64,000 nt of DNA from CAWEQO01 sp963811225 (lineage in GTDB: Bacteria > Chloroflexota > Anaerolineae > Anaerolineales > Anaerolineaceae): the NCBI GenBank assembly GCA_963811225.1, contig CAWEQO010000001.1:885710-949709 (forward strand). Reading direction: 5' to 3'. The notes under the pieces are model-generated. The model ran no database searches, had not been told where the DNA came from, and saw nothing but the letters and a program-made list of their open reading frames with translations. Position 1 is the stretch's first letter. Every line of letters begins with the position of its first letter. A program made the position numbers and the translations under genes. Below are positions 17,929-26,659 of the stretch, piece after piece.

Positions 17929-20334
17929 TCACTCGTACGCCAGCACCTCGCGGATGGTCATCTTGCTCGCGCTGTTGGCCGGGATCAGGCTGGCCCCTGC
18001 GCTCAGCAGCACCACCACCCCCAGCCAGATGCCGAAGCCCTGCAGGGTGAAGGCGAAGTTGGCCGGGGAGCTGAAGATGGCCTGGCTGATCAACTCGGCC
18101 AGCAAGGTCGAGATCGGGAAGGACAGCGCAGCCCCAAAGGCGTAGCTGATCACCCCGATGATCAAGCCTTCCACCAGCACCAGCCGCAGGATCACGCCGT
18201 TGTAGGCCCCAATCGCCCGCAAGACGCCGATCTCGCGCGTGCGCTCCATCACGTTCATGCTCAGCGTGCCCGCCATGCCGATGCTGCCCACCAGCGCGGT
18301 CAGCAGCGCCATGACGATCAGGAACCCGGTCAGGATGCCGATGTACTCGGTCATCGATTTGGTGAACGAGCCGCCCGCCTCTACGTTGCTGATCTGCACG
18401 CCCTGCGCCCGCAGCTCCGTCTCCAGCTCGCGGCTGATTTTCTCCTGCGACGCCAGGCTGTGGTCTTGCCCAGAAATGCGGAAGGTGGCCGTCTTGCTGG
18501 GCGTATTGAGCAGCTGCGACAGGTAGCCATAGTTGGCGTAGGCGATCAGCTCATCCACGCCGGTGAACTGGAAGACGCCCACCACCGTCCAATCCGCCTC
18601 TTTACCGCCCACTTTCATGTGCAAGCTGTCCCCCACCTTCAGGCCCGAATACTCGCGCAGGAAGGCTTCGTTGACCGTGATCGCCACCTGATCGTTCGGG
18701 AGCAGCCAGCGTCCCTCCATCAGGATCGGCTTGACCATCTCGCTCCCGGCCGGTGGGGCCAACAGCGAGACGTCCTTATCCACGTCCCCGTTCGGCTTCA
18801 GGATGCTGGCCCCGGTCATGATCCACGGCTCCACCTTGGCCACACCCGGAATCTCCTTGACCATCGCCGAGATCTGCTCCACCGGGTAACTGCGCCCCAG
18901 GTCGAGGTTCACGTCGGCCCCAAAGTAGTGGGTGATCTGCTCGATCTTGTTGTTCAGCGAGACCTGCACGTTGAACACCGAGATGAAGATCGCCCCGCCC
19001 AGCGTCAGCGTTAACAAGGTCAGCGCCAGGCGGCCCTTACGCCGGAAGGTGTTGCGCACCGACACCAGCGCCGGCCGCGACATGCCCTTCAGCCCCGCCA
19101 GCCAGCGGTCGAACAGGCCGCGCTGTTCCGGTTGAGACTCCCCCAAGGAGTTCCCGGCAATCGCCTTCTTAACCGTCACCCGTGCCCCGGCCAGCACCGG
19201 CAGGCTGCCCGAGATCAGCGGCACCGCCAGCGAAACCACCACCTGCAGCGCAATCGCCCCAGGCACGATCCGGAAGCCGCTCAACGGGAAGCCGACCATG
19301 CCGGCCGCAAAGTCCGACAGCGCATAGGCCGCCCAGGCCCCCAGCGGGGCCGCAAGGATCAGCGCAAGCAGCCCGAACGCCGTGATCAGCGCCAGGTACA
19401 TGCTGATGATCTGCAAGCGCCGCGCCCCTACCAGCTTCATGATACCGATCTGCTGCAAGTGCTGGTTCAGCAGCGCCGACAGCGTGTTCGAGATCAGCGA
19501 GCCGCTCAAGAACAGGATCAGCAAGCCCAGCACCAGCAGGATACGCAGCATCGCCTGCAAAATCCCTTCCATGGGGTGCTTGTTCTGCGCCGACTGCTTG
19601 ATCTGGTAGGCCTCCCGCCCGCCGTTCTCCAGCTTGTCGGTCACCCGGTCGGTCACCTGCTGGATCGTGGCCGGGTCGTTGGGCTGGTCCTTGACCGTCA
19701 CCAGCAGCTGCGAGTAGTAGCGCGGTTCGTGCAGCCACTCCAGTGTATCGGCGATCACGTAGCCGCGCGCGTTGTCCATCATCCCGCCGATGCCCGAGGT
19801 CAGGTCTTGGGCGATGCCCGCCACCCGAATCGCGCGCTCGGTTCCGTCCGAAAGCTCGACCGTCAACAGGTCGCCCGGCTGGACGTGATACTTCTCGGCG
19901 GCTTTCTTCTCCAGGATGACCTCATCCTTGGGCGGCGTCAACGCCCCCGAAATCGGCAGCTTGGCGTCGATCTGATCGGGCTTGAAGCTGGACGAGGCGA
20001 TGATGCTGAAACTGACCCAGGTCTTCGACCCGGTCTTCATCCGCGCCGCCACCGTGCGCCGTCCCTGCGCCGCCTGCACCCCATCCACCTTGGCGATCGT
20101 GTCCAGCAGGTCGTGGTCGAAGGGCGCCGTGGTGATCTGGATATTGGCCGGGTTGGCCGACCGGTAGCTGTTGTTCATGTCTCTGGGGATGATATCGTAT
20201 GCCCCGGCGATCATGCCCACCGCGAACACGCCTACCGCGATCGAAGCCACCACCAGCGCCGTGCGCACCTTGTTGCTCCACAGGTCAGAGAGCACCTTGC
20301 GCCCACTGGGTTTGAAAATGCCCGGCCCGCTCAC
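17929..20334 (-). CDS. ABC transporter permease, FtsX/MacB-like, two FtsX domains
   Basis: The protein has 801 residues. An N-terminal transmembrane helix (TALVVASIAVGVFAVGMIAGAY) is followed by a MacB_PCD-like extracytoplasmic domain, FtsX unit 1 (about 265-400), a second periplasmic-type domain and FtsX unit 2 (about 680-795) ending IREVLAYE. About 8 membrane segments are visible, the layout of single-chain lipoprotein/peptide/macrolide-type exporters. The GTG start overlaps the stop of the upstream ATPase gene (GTGA). It is the third structural gene of a TetR-controlled operon with two ATPase genes. Confidence 0.9.
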   Translation of the reverse strand: MSGPGIFKPSGRKVLSDLWSNKVRTALVVASIAVGVFAVGMIAGAYDIIPRDMNNSYRSANPANIQITTAPFDHDLLDTIAKVDGVQAAQGRRTVAARMKTGSKTWVSFSIIASSSFKPDQIDAKLPISGALTPPKDEVILEKKAAEKYHVQPGDLLTVELSDGTERAIRVAGIAQDLTSGIGGMMDNARGYVIADTLEWLHEPRYYSQLLVTVKDQPNDPATIQQVTDRVTDKLENGGREAYQIKQSAQNKHPMEGILQAMLRILLVLGLLILFLSGSLISNTLSALLNQHLQQIGIMKLVGARRLQIISMYLALITAFGLLALILAAPLGAWAAYALSDFAAGMVGFPLSGFRIVPGAIALQVVVSLAVPLISGSLPVLAGARVTVKKAIAGNSLGESQPEQRGLFDRWLAGLKGMSRPALVSVRNTFRRKGRLALTLLTLTLGGAIFISVFNVQVSLNNKIEQITHYFGADVNLDLGRSYPVEQISAMVKEIPGVAKVEPWIMTGASILKPNGDVDKDVSLLAPPAGSEMVKPILMEGRWLLPNDQVAITVNEAFLREYSGLKVGDSLHMKVGGKEADWTVVGVFQFTGVDELIAYANYGYLSQLLNTPSKTATFRISGQDHSLASQEKISRELETELRAQGVQISNVEAGGSFTKSMTEYIGILTGFLIVMALLTALVGSIGMAGTLSMNVMERTREIGVLRAIGAYNGVILRLVLVEGLIIGVISYAFGAALSFPISTLLAELISQAIFSSPANFAFTLQGFGIWLGVVVLLSAGASLIPANSASKMTIREVLAYE

Positions 20335-21395
20335 AGGTGCGCCTCCTTGCCCAACAGGCTTTCACGCAGCTTGCTCGACTGGCCGATCAGCTCGCACAGC
20401 GCCCCACCCTCCACCGCCAACGCCTCCACCGGCTGGCCTTGCCCCGCCACGGCCGCAGTATGCGCCGGCTGCCCGCTCAGCAGCGCCATCTGCCCGAAGG
20501 CGCCGCCCGGCCCCAACCGGTAGCGCTGCCCGATCTCCACCTGTCCCGAGGCCACCAGGTAGAGCGCCTCCACCCGCTGCCCCGCCTGCACGATGCTCTC
20601 CCCCGGCTCGAAGCGCAGCTCGCGGCTGTGCTTGGTCAGCTGCAGCATCTGCGGGTGGCTCAACATCGGCAGCCCGGCTGCGATGGCCGGGTGGACGATC
20701 TCACCGTCACACAGCAGCACGGTTCGCCCGGTGCGCTGCGACAACTGCGGATCGTGCGTGACCATGATGATGGTTTTGCCCTGCGCAACCAGCTCCTCGA
20801 AGATCTCGATGATATGCTCGGCGGTCTTCGAATCCAGGTTGCCGGTCGGCTCATCCGCGATGATGATCGGCGGGTCGTTGGCCATGGCCCTCGCAACCGC
20901 CGCGGCTTGCTGCTGCCCGCCCGAAACAGCCGAGGGCATCTTGTGAGCTTCTTCCTCCAGCCCCACCAACTTCAACAGCTGCATGGCGCGCGTCTCGCGC
21001 TCGGCAGCCGGCACTTTGGCGGCGATGTCCATCGGCAGCATCACGTTCTCCAGCAGGGTCAGCACCGGCATCAGCTGATAGAACTGGAACACGATGCCCA
21101 GGTTCTTGCCCCGCCAGCGCGACATCTGGCTCTCGTTCAGCTTGTGCACCAGCGTCCCGCCGATCTGCACCTCGCCCGAGGTAGGCCGGTCGATTCCGGT
21201 CAGCATGTTGACCATCGTGCTCTTGCCGCTGCCCGACTTGCCGATCACGCCCACAAACTCGCCGGGGTAAAAGTTGGCATCGATGCTCTTCAAGACGGTC
21301 ACGTCGCCCGCTACCGTCTTAAACTTCTTGACGATCTGGCGCATTTGAATGCCCGCTTCTGGGCGGGAGGATAATTTGGAAAAAGGATGGCTCAT
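20331..21395 (-). CDS. ABC transporter ATPase with C-terminal cNMP-binding-like domain
   Basis: The protein has 354 residues. Residues 15-240 are an MacB/LolD-class ATPase: Walker A GKSGSGKSTMV, signature VSGGQQQAAAVARA, Walker B IIIADEPTGNLDSKT and an H-loop His. Residues 245-345 form a cyclic-nucleotide-binding-like beta-barrel (FEPGESIVQAGQRVEALYLVASGQVEIGQ, GPGGAFGQMALLSGQPAHTAAVAGQ). The phosphate-binding cassette has His where Arg is usual, so ligand binding is unproven. This fusion is unusual for this exporter class; it may gate export by a second messenger or act as a structural cap. It lies 7 bp after the first ATPase gene and overlaps the permease start. Confidence 0.9.
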   Translation of the reverse strand: MSHPFSKLSSRPEAGIQMRQIVKKFKTVAGDVTVLKSIDANFYPGEFVGVIGKSGSGKSTMVNMLTGIDRPTSGEVQIGGTLVHKLNESQMSRWRGKNLGIVFQFYQLMPVLTLLENVMLPMDIAAKVPAAERETRAMQLLKLVGLEEEAHKMPSAVSGGQQQAAAVARAMANDPPIIIADEPTGNLDSKTAEHIIEIFEELVAQGKTIIMVTHDPQLSQRTGRTVLLCDGEIVHPAIAAGLPMLSHPQMLQLTKHSRELRFEPGESIVQAGQRVEALYLVASGQVEIGQRYRLGPGGAFGQMALLSGQPAHTAAVAGQGQPVEALAVEGGALCELIGQSSKLRESLLGKEAHL

Positions 21396-21402
21396 ACGAA
21401 CA

Positions 21403-22146
21403 TCAATTCTTGTAGATCAGCTCGCCGTCGGCGATTTCGAGGATGCGGTTGACCCGCTCAGACAGGCTGCGCTCGTGGCTGACCACAATCACGGTCTTGC
21501 CCTGATCGGCCAGCTTTTGGAACAGCGCAAAAATCGTCTCGGCGGTGGCCGTGTCGAGGTTGCCGGTCGGCTCGTCTGCGACGATGGCGGATGGATCGTT
21601 GGCCAGGGCGCGTGCGATAGCGGCGCGCTGCTGCTGCCCACCCGAAATGGCCGAAGGCTTCTTGAAGGCATGGTCCTCCAGCTCCACGGCGCGCAGCAGT
21701 TCCAGGGCGCGTTCCTCGCTCTGGCCGCGTTTATAGAAGCCGCCAAATTCCATCGGCAGCAGAATATTGTCCAGCAGCGACAGCGTTGGCATGAGCTGGA
21801 AGGTCTGGTAGACGACCCCCACGCTCTGGCTGCGCCAGGTGGCTTTTTGATCTTCAGACAATGTGTGAACGGGGATGTTTTCGAACCAGACTTCACCGGC
21901 TGTCAATTGGTCGACCCCGGCGATCATGTTGATCAGCGTAGACTTGCCTGCGCCCGATTTACCGATAATGCCGATCAGTTCTCCCCGGTAAAATTCTGCG
22001 AAAATGCCTTTCAAAGCGGGAAAATCGCCCGAGCTGGTGCGATAAGTTTTGGTAACGTCTCGTAATTGGATCAGAGGTTTTTCTGTCTGGACGACCGGTC
22101 CCATCACCTCTTCAACCTGTAAAGATACCTTTGTTGAATGCTTCAT
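21403..22146 (-). CDS. ABC transporter ATPase, MacB/LolD class
   Basis: The protein has 247 residues. Walker A is GKSGAGKSTLINM, signature ISGGQQQRAAIARALA, Walker B AIVADEPTGNLDTAT, and the H-loop is VVSHERSLSERV. It lacks the extra C-terminal domain of its neighbour. Two different ATPases with one 801-residue permease suggest an asymmetric ATPase heterodimer. It is the first structural gene after the TetR regulator. Confidence 0.92.
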   Translation of the reverse strand: MKHSTKVSLQVEEVMGPVVQTEKPLIQLRDVTKTYRTSSGDFPALKGIFAEFYRGELIGIIGKSGAGKSTLINMIAGVDQLTAGEVWFENIPVHTLSEDQKATWRSQSVGVVYQTFQLMPTLSLLDNILLPMEFGGFYKRGQSEERALELLRAVELEDHAFKKPSAISGGQQQRAAIARALANDPSAIVADEPTGNLDTATAETIFALFQKLADQGKTVIVVSHERSLSERVNRILEIADGELIYKN

Positions 22147-22259
22147 TCCGTTGTTAACCCCTTCGAGTATTGCATTGAATGTAATTGCGGCTCAAGTGAC
22201 GATTGTAAATGGATTCAGTCAAAATCACGATTAGAGTATGGTTAAGAAAAGGATTAGAA

Positions 22260-22868
22260 TTAAGCTTGCTCAGACCTTTTCTGCTCCATTCCATCGATCA
22301 GGACGACAATCCCCTCCTGAATCGCCTTGCCCCAGTCGGTTTCTTGTGGGTTCACCAGCCCTTGCACCATCATGCCGATTGCCAACGCCATCACCAGCCG
22401 CGCCGCCGAATCCGTATCCGCCTCATTCAGGCAGTGCTGTCCCATTCCCTGACACAGCAAGTCGGCAATAAAGCGCCGGTAGCGGGCGAACTGTTCCGGC
22501 ACGGTCTGCCACACGTCCGGGTCGTGGATCGCCTTGGTCCAGAACTCCAGGAAGATCGGCAGGCGGCCCTCGGCGTCGCTGAACACGCTGCCGGTCACCC
22601 CTGCGATATCGATCAGCGCCTGGGTTCCGTTCAGGCTGGACTCGCGGATGCGCCGCATCTGTGCATCCAGCCGCTCCAGCCACTGATCCAGCAGGTTGAG
22701 GAAGACCGACTGCTTGCTGTCGAAATGGTGGTAGAAGGCGCCCTTGCTGACGCCCGCCTCGCGGCAGATCTCCGCCACGCCGGTGGCGTCGTAGCCCTCT
22801 TGGGCGAACAACTTCTCTGCCGCCGATAAAATCTTTGCCCGGGTCTCTTCACTGCGCTGCTGTGCCAC
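22260..22868 (-). CDS. TetR-family regulator of the ABC export operon
   Basis: The protein has 202 residues. The N-terminal helix-turn-helix reads ILSAAEKLFAQEGYDATGVAEICREAGVSKGAFYHHFDSK, the standard TetR pattern; the C-terminal half is the ligand-binding helical domain. It sits upstream of, and on the same strand as, two ATPase genes and the permease gene. A perfect palindrome (22886-22899) lies just upstream of its ribosome site, so autoregulation and repression of the exporter until an inducer binds are likely. Confidence 0.92.
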   Translation of the reverse strand: MAQQRSEETRAKILSAAEKLFAQEGYDATGVAEICREAGVSKGAFYHHFDSKQSVFLNLLDQWLERLDAQMRRIRESSLNGTQALIDIAGVTGSVFSDAEGRLPIFLEFWTKAIHDPDVWQTVPEQFARYRRFIADLLCQGMGQHCLNEADTDSAARLVMALAIGMMVQGLVNPQETDWGKAIQEGIVVLIDGMEQKRSEQA

Positions 22869-22885
22869 ATTTACCTCCTAATAAA

Positions 22886-22899
22886 ACCGACCGGTCGGT
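22886..22899. promoter_or_regulatory. Putative TetR operator
   Basis: A 14-bp perfect palindrome ACCGACCGGTCGGT lies 17 bp upstream of the tetR start codon. This form (GACCGNNCGGTC core) is typical of TetR/AcrR-family operators. Binding is inferred. Confidence 0.7.
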
Positions 22900-23067
22900 C
22901 TTATTTTACCCGGGTTTTGAATGATCTGTCAAGAATGATTTAGGCCTCTGTATAAAATTCTACGCCGGTTTCGCGCGGTCGGGGCGAGCAAATCCCCCTC
23001 CTTGCTGGTTTGTTAACTCCGGCCCCGCCGACACCACTACCCGCAAATTGAAGCGCACCCAGGGTAA

Positions 23068-23096
23068 TTGTAATTTGCTCCATACCTTCCTATAAT
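23068..23096 (+). promoter_or_regulatory. Sigma70-type promoter upstream of the URO-D-family gene
   Basis: TTGTAA (23068-23073) and a consensus TATAAT (23091-23096) are spaced by 17 bp. A second TATAAT with a poor -35 lies at 23186-23191, whose transcript would begin almost exactly at the structured leader. The gap 22900-23067 also holds a GC-rich interrupted hairpin near 22976-23036. Confidence 0.45.
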
Positions 23097-23197
23097 CAAG
23101 GTTTACGTTTACCGGCGCGGCTGCTCATCGAAAGGTGCTTCTGGAATCAAAACGTGCAGTACTTCCAAGGCCGGGAGCCGCCATTTATAATAGTGGC

Positions 23198-23284
23198 ATG
23201 AAGAGAGGACCTGTGCGAGCAGCGGCGCATCCTCTCTACCGAACCCTCCACCGCTCGCACAGCGATGAAGAGAGGAAAACTCAC
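23198..23284 (+). promoter_or_regulatory. Switch-like 5' leader with mutually exclusive hairpins
   Basis: A 12-bp direct repeat ATGAAGAGAGGA occurs at 23198-23209 and 23265-23276; the second copy contains the ribosome site of the next gene. TCCTCTCT (23230-23237) can pair with AGAGAGGA of either copy. Between them CTGTGCGAGC (23211-23220) pairs perfectly with GCTCGCACAG (23253-23262), crossing both alternatives. Pairing of the middle arm with copy 2 would hide the ribosome site; pairing with copy 1 would free it. No known riboswitch family is recognised. Confidence 0.4.
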
Positions 23285-24229
23285 ATGCAAAATAAACGCG
23301 ATGCGGTCCTCAGCCTGCTCGAGCCCAACCGGACCCCAGCCTACATCCCGGCCGCCTTCTTCCTGCACTTCGGTGAGGGGTATAAATCCGGCCAAGCTGC
23401 CATCGACCGCCATTTGGAATACTTCCACTATACCGGCATGGACTTCGTCAAGATCCAATACGAGAAGAACTTTCCGCGCCTGGACTCGATCCAAAAACCG
23501 TCCGACTGGAAAAATATGCCCTTCTATGGACTGGACTTCTACGAAGAGCCGCTGCGCGTGGTCGAAGGGCTGGTCAAGGCCGCCAAATCCGAGGCCCTGG
23601 TGGTGCTGACGCTCTACTCACCCTTCATGCTCGCCGGGCAGACCGTTGGAGAGCCGGCCCTGGTCGCTCACCTGCAAGAAGACCCCGAGGCAGTCAAGCC
23701 CGGGCTGGAGACGATCACCGAGAGCCTGCTCGGCTTCATGCGCGCCTGCATCGATCTTGGGCTGGACGGTTTCTACACCTCCACCCAGGGCGGCGAGGCG
23801 GCGCGCTTCGGCGACCGCAGCCTCTTTACCGACTACATCCGCCCCACCGATCTGGCCGTCATGCAAGAGGCCGACGCTCACTGCCCCTTCAACATCCTGC
23901 ACGTGTGCGACTACCGCCTGCCCTACGACGATCTGGCCCCCTTCGCCGATTATCCCGGACAGATCGTCAACGCCAGCCTCGAACTGACCACCGGCAAGCT
24001 CACCCCGCAGCAAGTCGCCGATCTGTTCGGGCGGCCTTTCATGGGCGGCCTGGAACGCCTGGGCATCCTGGCGCACGGCAGTTTACCCGAGGTGCGCTCC
24101 GCCGCTGCCGCCGCGCTGGAGCAGGCCCCCAAACGCTTCATCCTGGCCGCCGACTGCACCGTCCCCGCCGATACCCCCTGGGACAATCTGCGCGAAGCCA
24201 TCTCCAGCGCCCATGTATGGGAGCAGTAA
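23285..24229 (+). CDS. Uroporphyrinogen decarboxylase (URO-D) family protein
   Basis: The protein has 314 residues. The barrel shows RTPAYIPAAFFLHFGEGYKSG near the N-terminus and DGFYTSTQGGEAARFG, NILHVCDY and RFILAADCTVPADTPWDNL near the end, the URO-D/methyltransferase layout. True HemE has an N-terminal RQAGR motif that is missing here, so a corrinoid/methyl-transfer or other catabolic role is more likely than haem synthesis. ATG 23285 is chosen over the upstream in-frame starts because residue similarity begins here and AGAGAGGA lies about 8 nt upstream. The leader may regulate translation. Confidence 0.75.
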   Translation: MQNKRDAVLSLLEPNRTPAYIPAAFFLHFGEGYKSGQAAIDRHLEYFHYTGMDFVKIQYEKNFPRLDSIQKPSDWKNMPFYGLDFYEEPLRVVEGLVKAAKSEALVVLTLYSPFMLAGQTVGEPALVAHLQEDPEAVKPGLETITESLLGFMRACIDLGLDGFYTSTQGGEAARFGDRSLFTDYIRPTDLAVMQEADAHCPFNILHVCDYRLPYDDLAPFADYPGQIVNASLELTTGKLTPQQVADLFGRPFMGGLERLGILAHGSLPEVRSAAAAALEQAPKRFILAADCTVPADTPWDNLREAISSAHVWEQ

Positions 24230-24231
24230 AA

Positions 24232-24312
24232 AAGAGAGGGTGGAGAGTGGAAAGCAGAGAACGGTCAGAAAATTTCTGACCGTTCTCTGCTTTCCACTCT
24301 CCACCCTCTCTT
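24232..24312. terminator. Family A palindrome copy 4: 39-bp perfect stem between convergent genes
   Basis: Arms 24232-24270 and 24274-24312 are perfectly complementary (39 bp) around a 3-nt loop. It starts 3 bases after the URO-D stop codon and ends 7 bases before the convergent MFS stop. A bidirectional terminator is the simplest reading, although perfect stems of this length are uncommon for intrinsic terminators. Confidence 0.75.
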
Positions 24313-24318
24313 GTTAAA

Positions 24319-25546
24319 TCAGTCGCCCGCGATTCGCAGCGCTCCCTGCGGCGCCTCAATCGCGACGGACTGCGGCAGGCGGATGCGCATCGCGGCCGCA
24401 AAATTGATCACTGCGATCACCACACCCATCACAAACACGTACTGGTAGCCAAACGTGTTCCAAATCACCCCGCCGATCAACGCAATCGAGATCGAGAAGA
24501 CGTGATCCATCGATACCGCCGTAGTTAGCGCCGGCTGCACATCCTCGGGCTGCAGGGCGATCTTCTTCATATAGGTAGCCCGCGCCATGTTGACCGACAT
24601 CAGCATCTGGTCGATCAGGTACAGTCCACAGGTAAACAGGAACGCAAAATGCTCAGGGAACAACGATTTGGCGAAGCCGTAGCCGAAGCACACCAGCATC
24701 AGCATCACCGCTTCGGTCGCCAGCACGAAGCGCTCGCCCAGTTTGTCCACCGCCCAGCCCAGCAGCGGCTGGAAGGCGATCCCGATGATCCCGCCGATGG
24801 TATACAGCGTCGCCAGCGTCTGCGTCGGCTGGTGGAAGATCGTCACGATCACCCACGGCGCAAACGTGATGAACAGCTGCTTGCGCGAGCCGTACAGCAC
24901 CGCCAGCACATAGTACAGCCGGTACTCTTTGTGCAGCTTCAAGAACACCGGCGCTTTCTTCGGCTTCTCCGGCGTCATTCGGAACATCAGATAGGCTGCA
25001 ACCGCGAATCCCACCGCTGCCAGGGCGAAGGCGTGCTGGAATTGGAACCCCAAGTAACGGAAGCCCAGGAAAATGATGAAGCTGCCGATGATCCCGGCCA
25101 GGTTGCGGATGGCGTTAAACTGCCCCAGGCGGTGGCCGGTCTTGCCGTCGCTGGCCAGCTCCATGCCGATCGCCGACTGCAGTGGGATGAAAATATGCGA
25201 GCCCAGGGTATAGATAAACAGCCAGATGATCATGATGCCGTAGCTGGTCGTGGCGAAGCCGATCAGCAGCGCCCCGGTCAGTCCCAGCGACATGGCGATC
25301 ACTCCCAACCGCCGGCTGGACAGGAACCACAGCAGCGCCGAAATGAACACGATCAGCAAGCCCGGCAGCTCGCGCGGCACTTCCAGGAATGAGCGCTGGA
25401 AGCCGCTCAATGCAAAGCGGGCGTCGAGAAAATTGTTGGTGACCGAGTTCGACCATGGCGTAGCCCATGCCCATGGTCAAAGAAGCGATAGCGAACAGCT
25501 TGAGTTCGCGGGAGGCAGCGTTGATGCGTGTATTGAGGGAAGTCAT
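24319..25546 (-). CDS. MFS transporter (interrupted by a one-base indel near 25448)
   Basis: About 408 residues when one extra base in GAACTCGG (minus strand, near 25448) is removed. The N-terminus MTSLNTRINAASRELKLFAIASLTMGMGYAMV then continues into SVTNNFLDARFALSGFQRSFLEVPRELPGLL. About 11-12 hydrophobic segments are visible, with the domain 2/3 loop GRTPEKP-like region replaced by MTPEKPKKAPVFLKLHKEYR. It fits the major facilitator superfamily; substrate unknown. Read literally, the gene splits into frames 25115-25546 and 24319-25410. It converges with the URO-D gene. Confidence 0.8.
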
Positions 25547-25610
25547 TGCGTCTCGTTAAGGGTAAGGATTGAGCCATTGTAGCATAAAAGGTAAATACTC
25601 AGGCAGACGC

Positions 25611-25650
25611 AGCCCCAGGCTGCCCTTACAGGGCGCTTCACGAGGAAGTC
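25611..25650. repeat. Intergenic repeat family B, copy 3
   Basis: The unit AGCCCCAGGC-TGCCCTTACAGGGC-GCTTCACGAGGA matches the left two thirds of the copy at 17784. It abuts the terminal-inverted-repeat element that begins at 25661. Confidence 0.55.
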
Positions 25651-25660
25651 AGAGACCGAC

Positions 25661-26509
25661 CCTAACACCTCGGGGCGGGTGCTTAGGTTCTAGAACCTAT
25701 TGGCAACTTGTCTAGCAATACCTGCCAATTAATCCCGAATTTTCTCTACCTGAGTAACCTAAGCACCCATCCCGAGGTGTTAGGGTCCAGGGATTTAGGG
25801 TCTACTTCCGGGGCCTTGCATACCCGATCGCAGCCGATGCCAATTTTGGTTCCTTGGTTCCTTGGTTCCCATTCCCTATACCTTTGGGAACCAAGGAACC
25901 AAGGAACCAAACTTTGGAGGCGCAAAATGTTTGAATCGAATCCTTGTTTGAGAAACGGACCAACGTCCGTGAGCCTTGCATACCCGATCACACCCGATGC
26001 GGATTTTGGTTCCTTGGTTCCTTGGTTCCCATTCCCTATACCTTTGGGAACCAAGGAACCAAGGAACCAAACTTTGGAGGCGCAGAATGATTGAATCGAA
26101 TCGTTATTTGAGAAATGAGACCGACATCCGTGAGCCTTGCGTACCCGATCGCAGCCGATGCTGATTTTGGTTCCTTGGTTCCTTGGTTCCCATTCCCTAT
26201 ACCTTTAGGAACCAAGGAACCAAGGAACCAAACTTTGGAGGCGCAAAATGGTTGAATCGAATCGTCGTTTGAGAAACGGACCGGCATCTGTGAGCCTTGC
26301 GTACCTGATCGCATCCGATGCTGATTTTGGTTCCTTGGTTCCTTGGTTCCCATTCCCTATACCTTTGGGAACCAAGGAACCAAGGAACCAAACCCGGTAA
26401 CCCTATCCCTGGATTACCTTGCAAGAGAAGGGGGTGGTTTAACGGGCTCGATTTGCTAGACAAGCAGCGAATAGAGTCGAGAACCTAAGCACCCGCCCCG
26501 AGGTGTTAA
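25661..26509. mobile_element. Non-coding element with terminal inverted repeats, MITE-like
   Basis: Left end 25661-25718 and right end 26452-26509 are inverted copies sharing TAACACCTCGGGGCGGGTGC, TTAGGTTCT and, further in, TTGTCTAGCAA. A third copy of the outer 30 bases, in right-end orientation, lies at 25757-25786. No transposase is encoded. The interior is mostly a tandem array (25798-26395). The gap 25547-26659 therefore holds repeats only; reading frames inside it are by-products of the array. Confidence 0.55.
25798..26395. repeat. Tandem array of about 160-bp units, just under four copies
   Basis: Units begin near 25818, 25978, 26139 and 26299 with a period of 160-161 bp. Each has a conserved palindrome made of GGTTCCTTGGTTCCTTGG, a short AT-rich centre and GGGAACCAAGGAACCAAGG, then CTTTGGAGGCGCA and a variable stretch. 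The last unit is cut short after its palindrome. A related palindrome stands alone at 54998. Confidence 0.85.
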
Positions 26510-26659
26510 GCTCCAGGTCACCCGCTCCAACGACTGGCTTGAATGATTAGAGACTCACCCCAATCCCTCATCAACTGATTGACGAATCCCTTCTTTCGGG
26601 TAGAATTAACCGGGCAGGTCCAGGTATCCGCCCGGACCTGTCTCCTTAAAGGAGATATC

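Noticed and set aside
25798..26395. CRISPR-like look of regular repeats
   Set aside because: The period is 160 bp with long palindromes and no unique spacers of 30-40 bp; no cas gene is present.
25708..26463. Short frames inside the tandem array
   Set aside because: They repeat the same peptide in every unit because the 160-bp repeat is read through; not genes.
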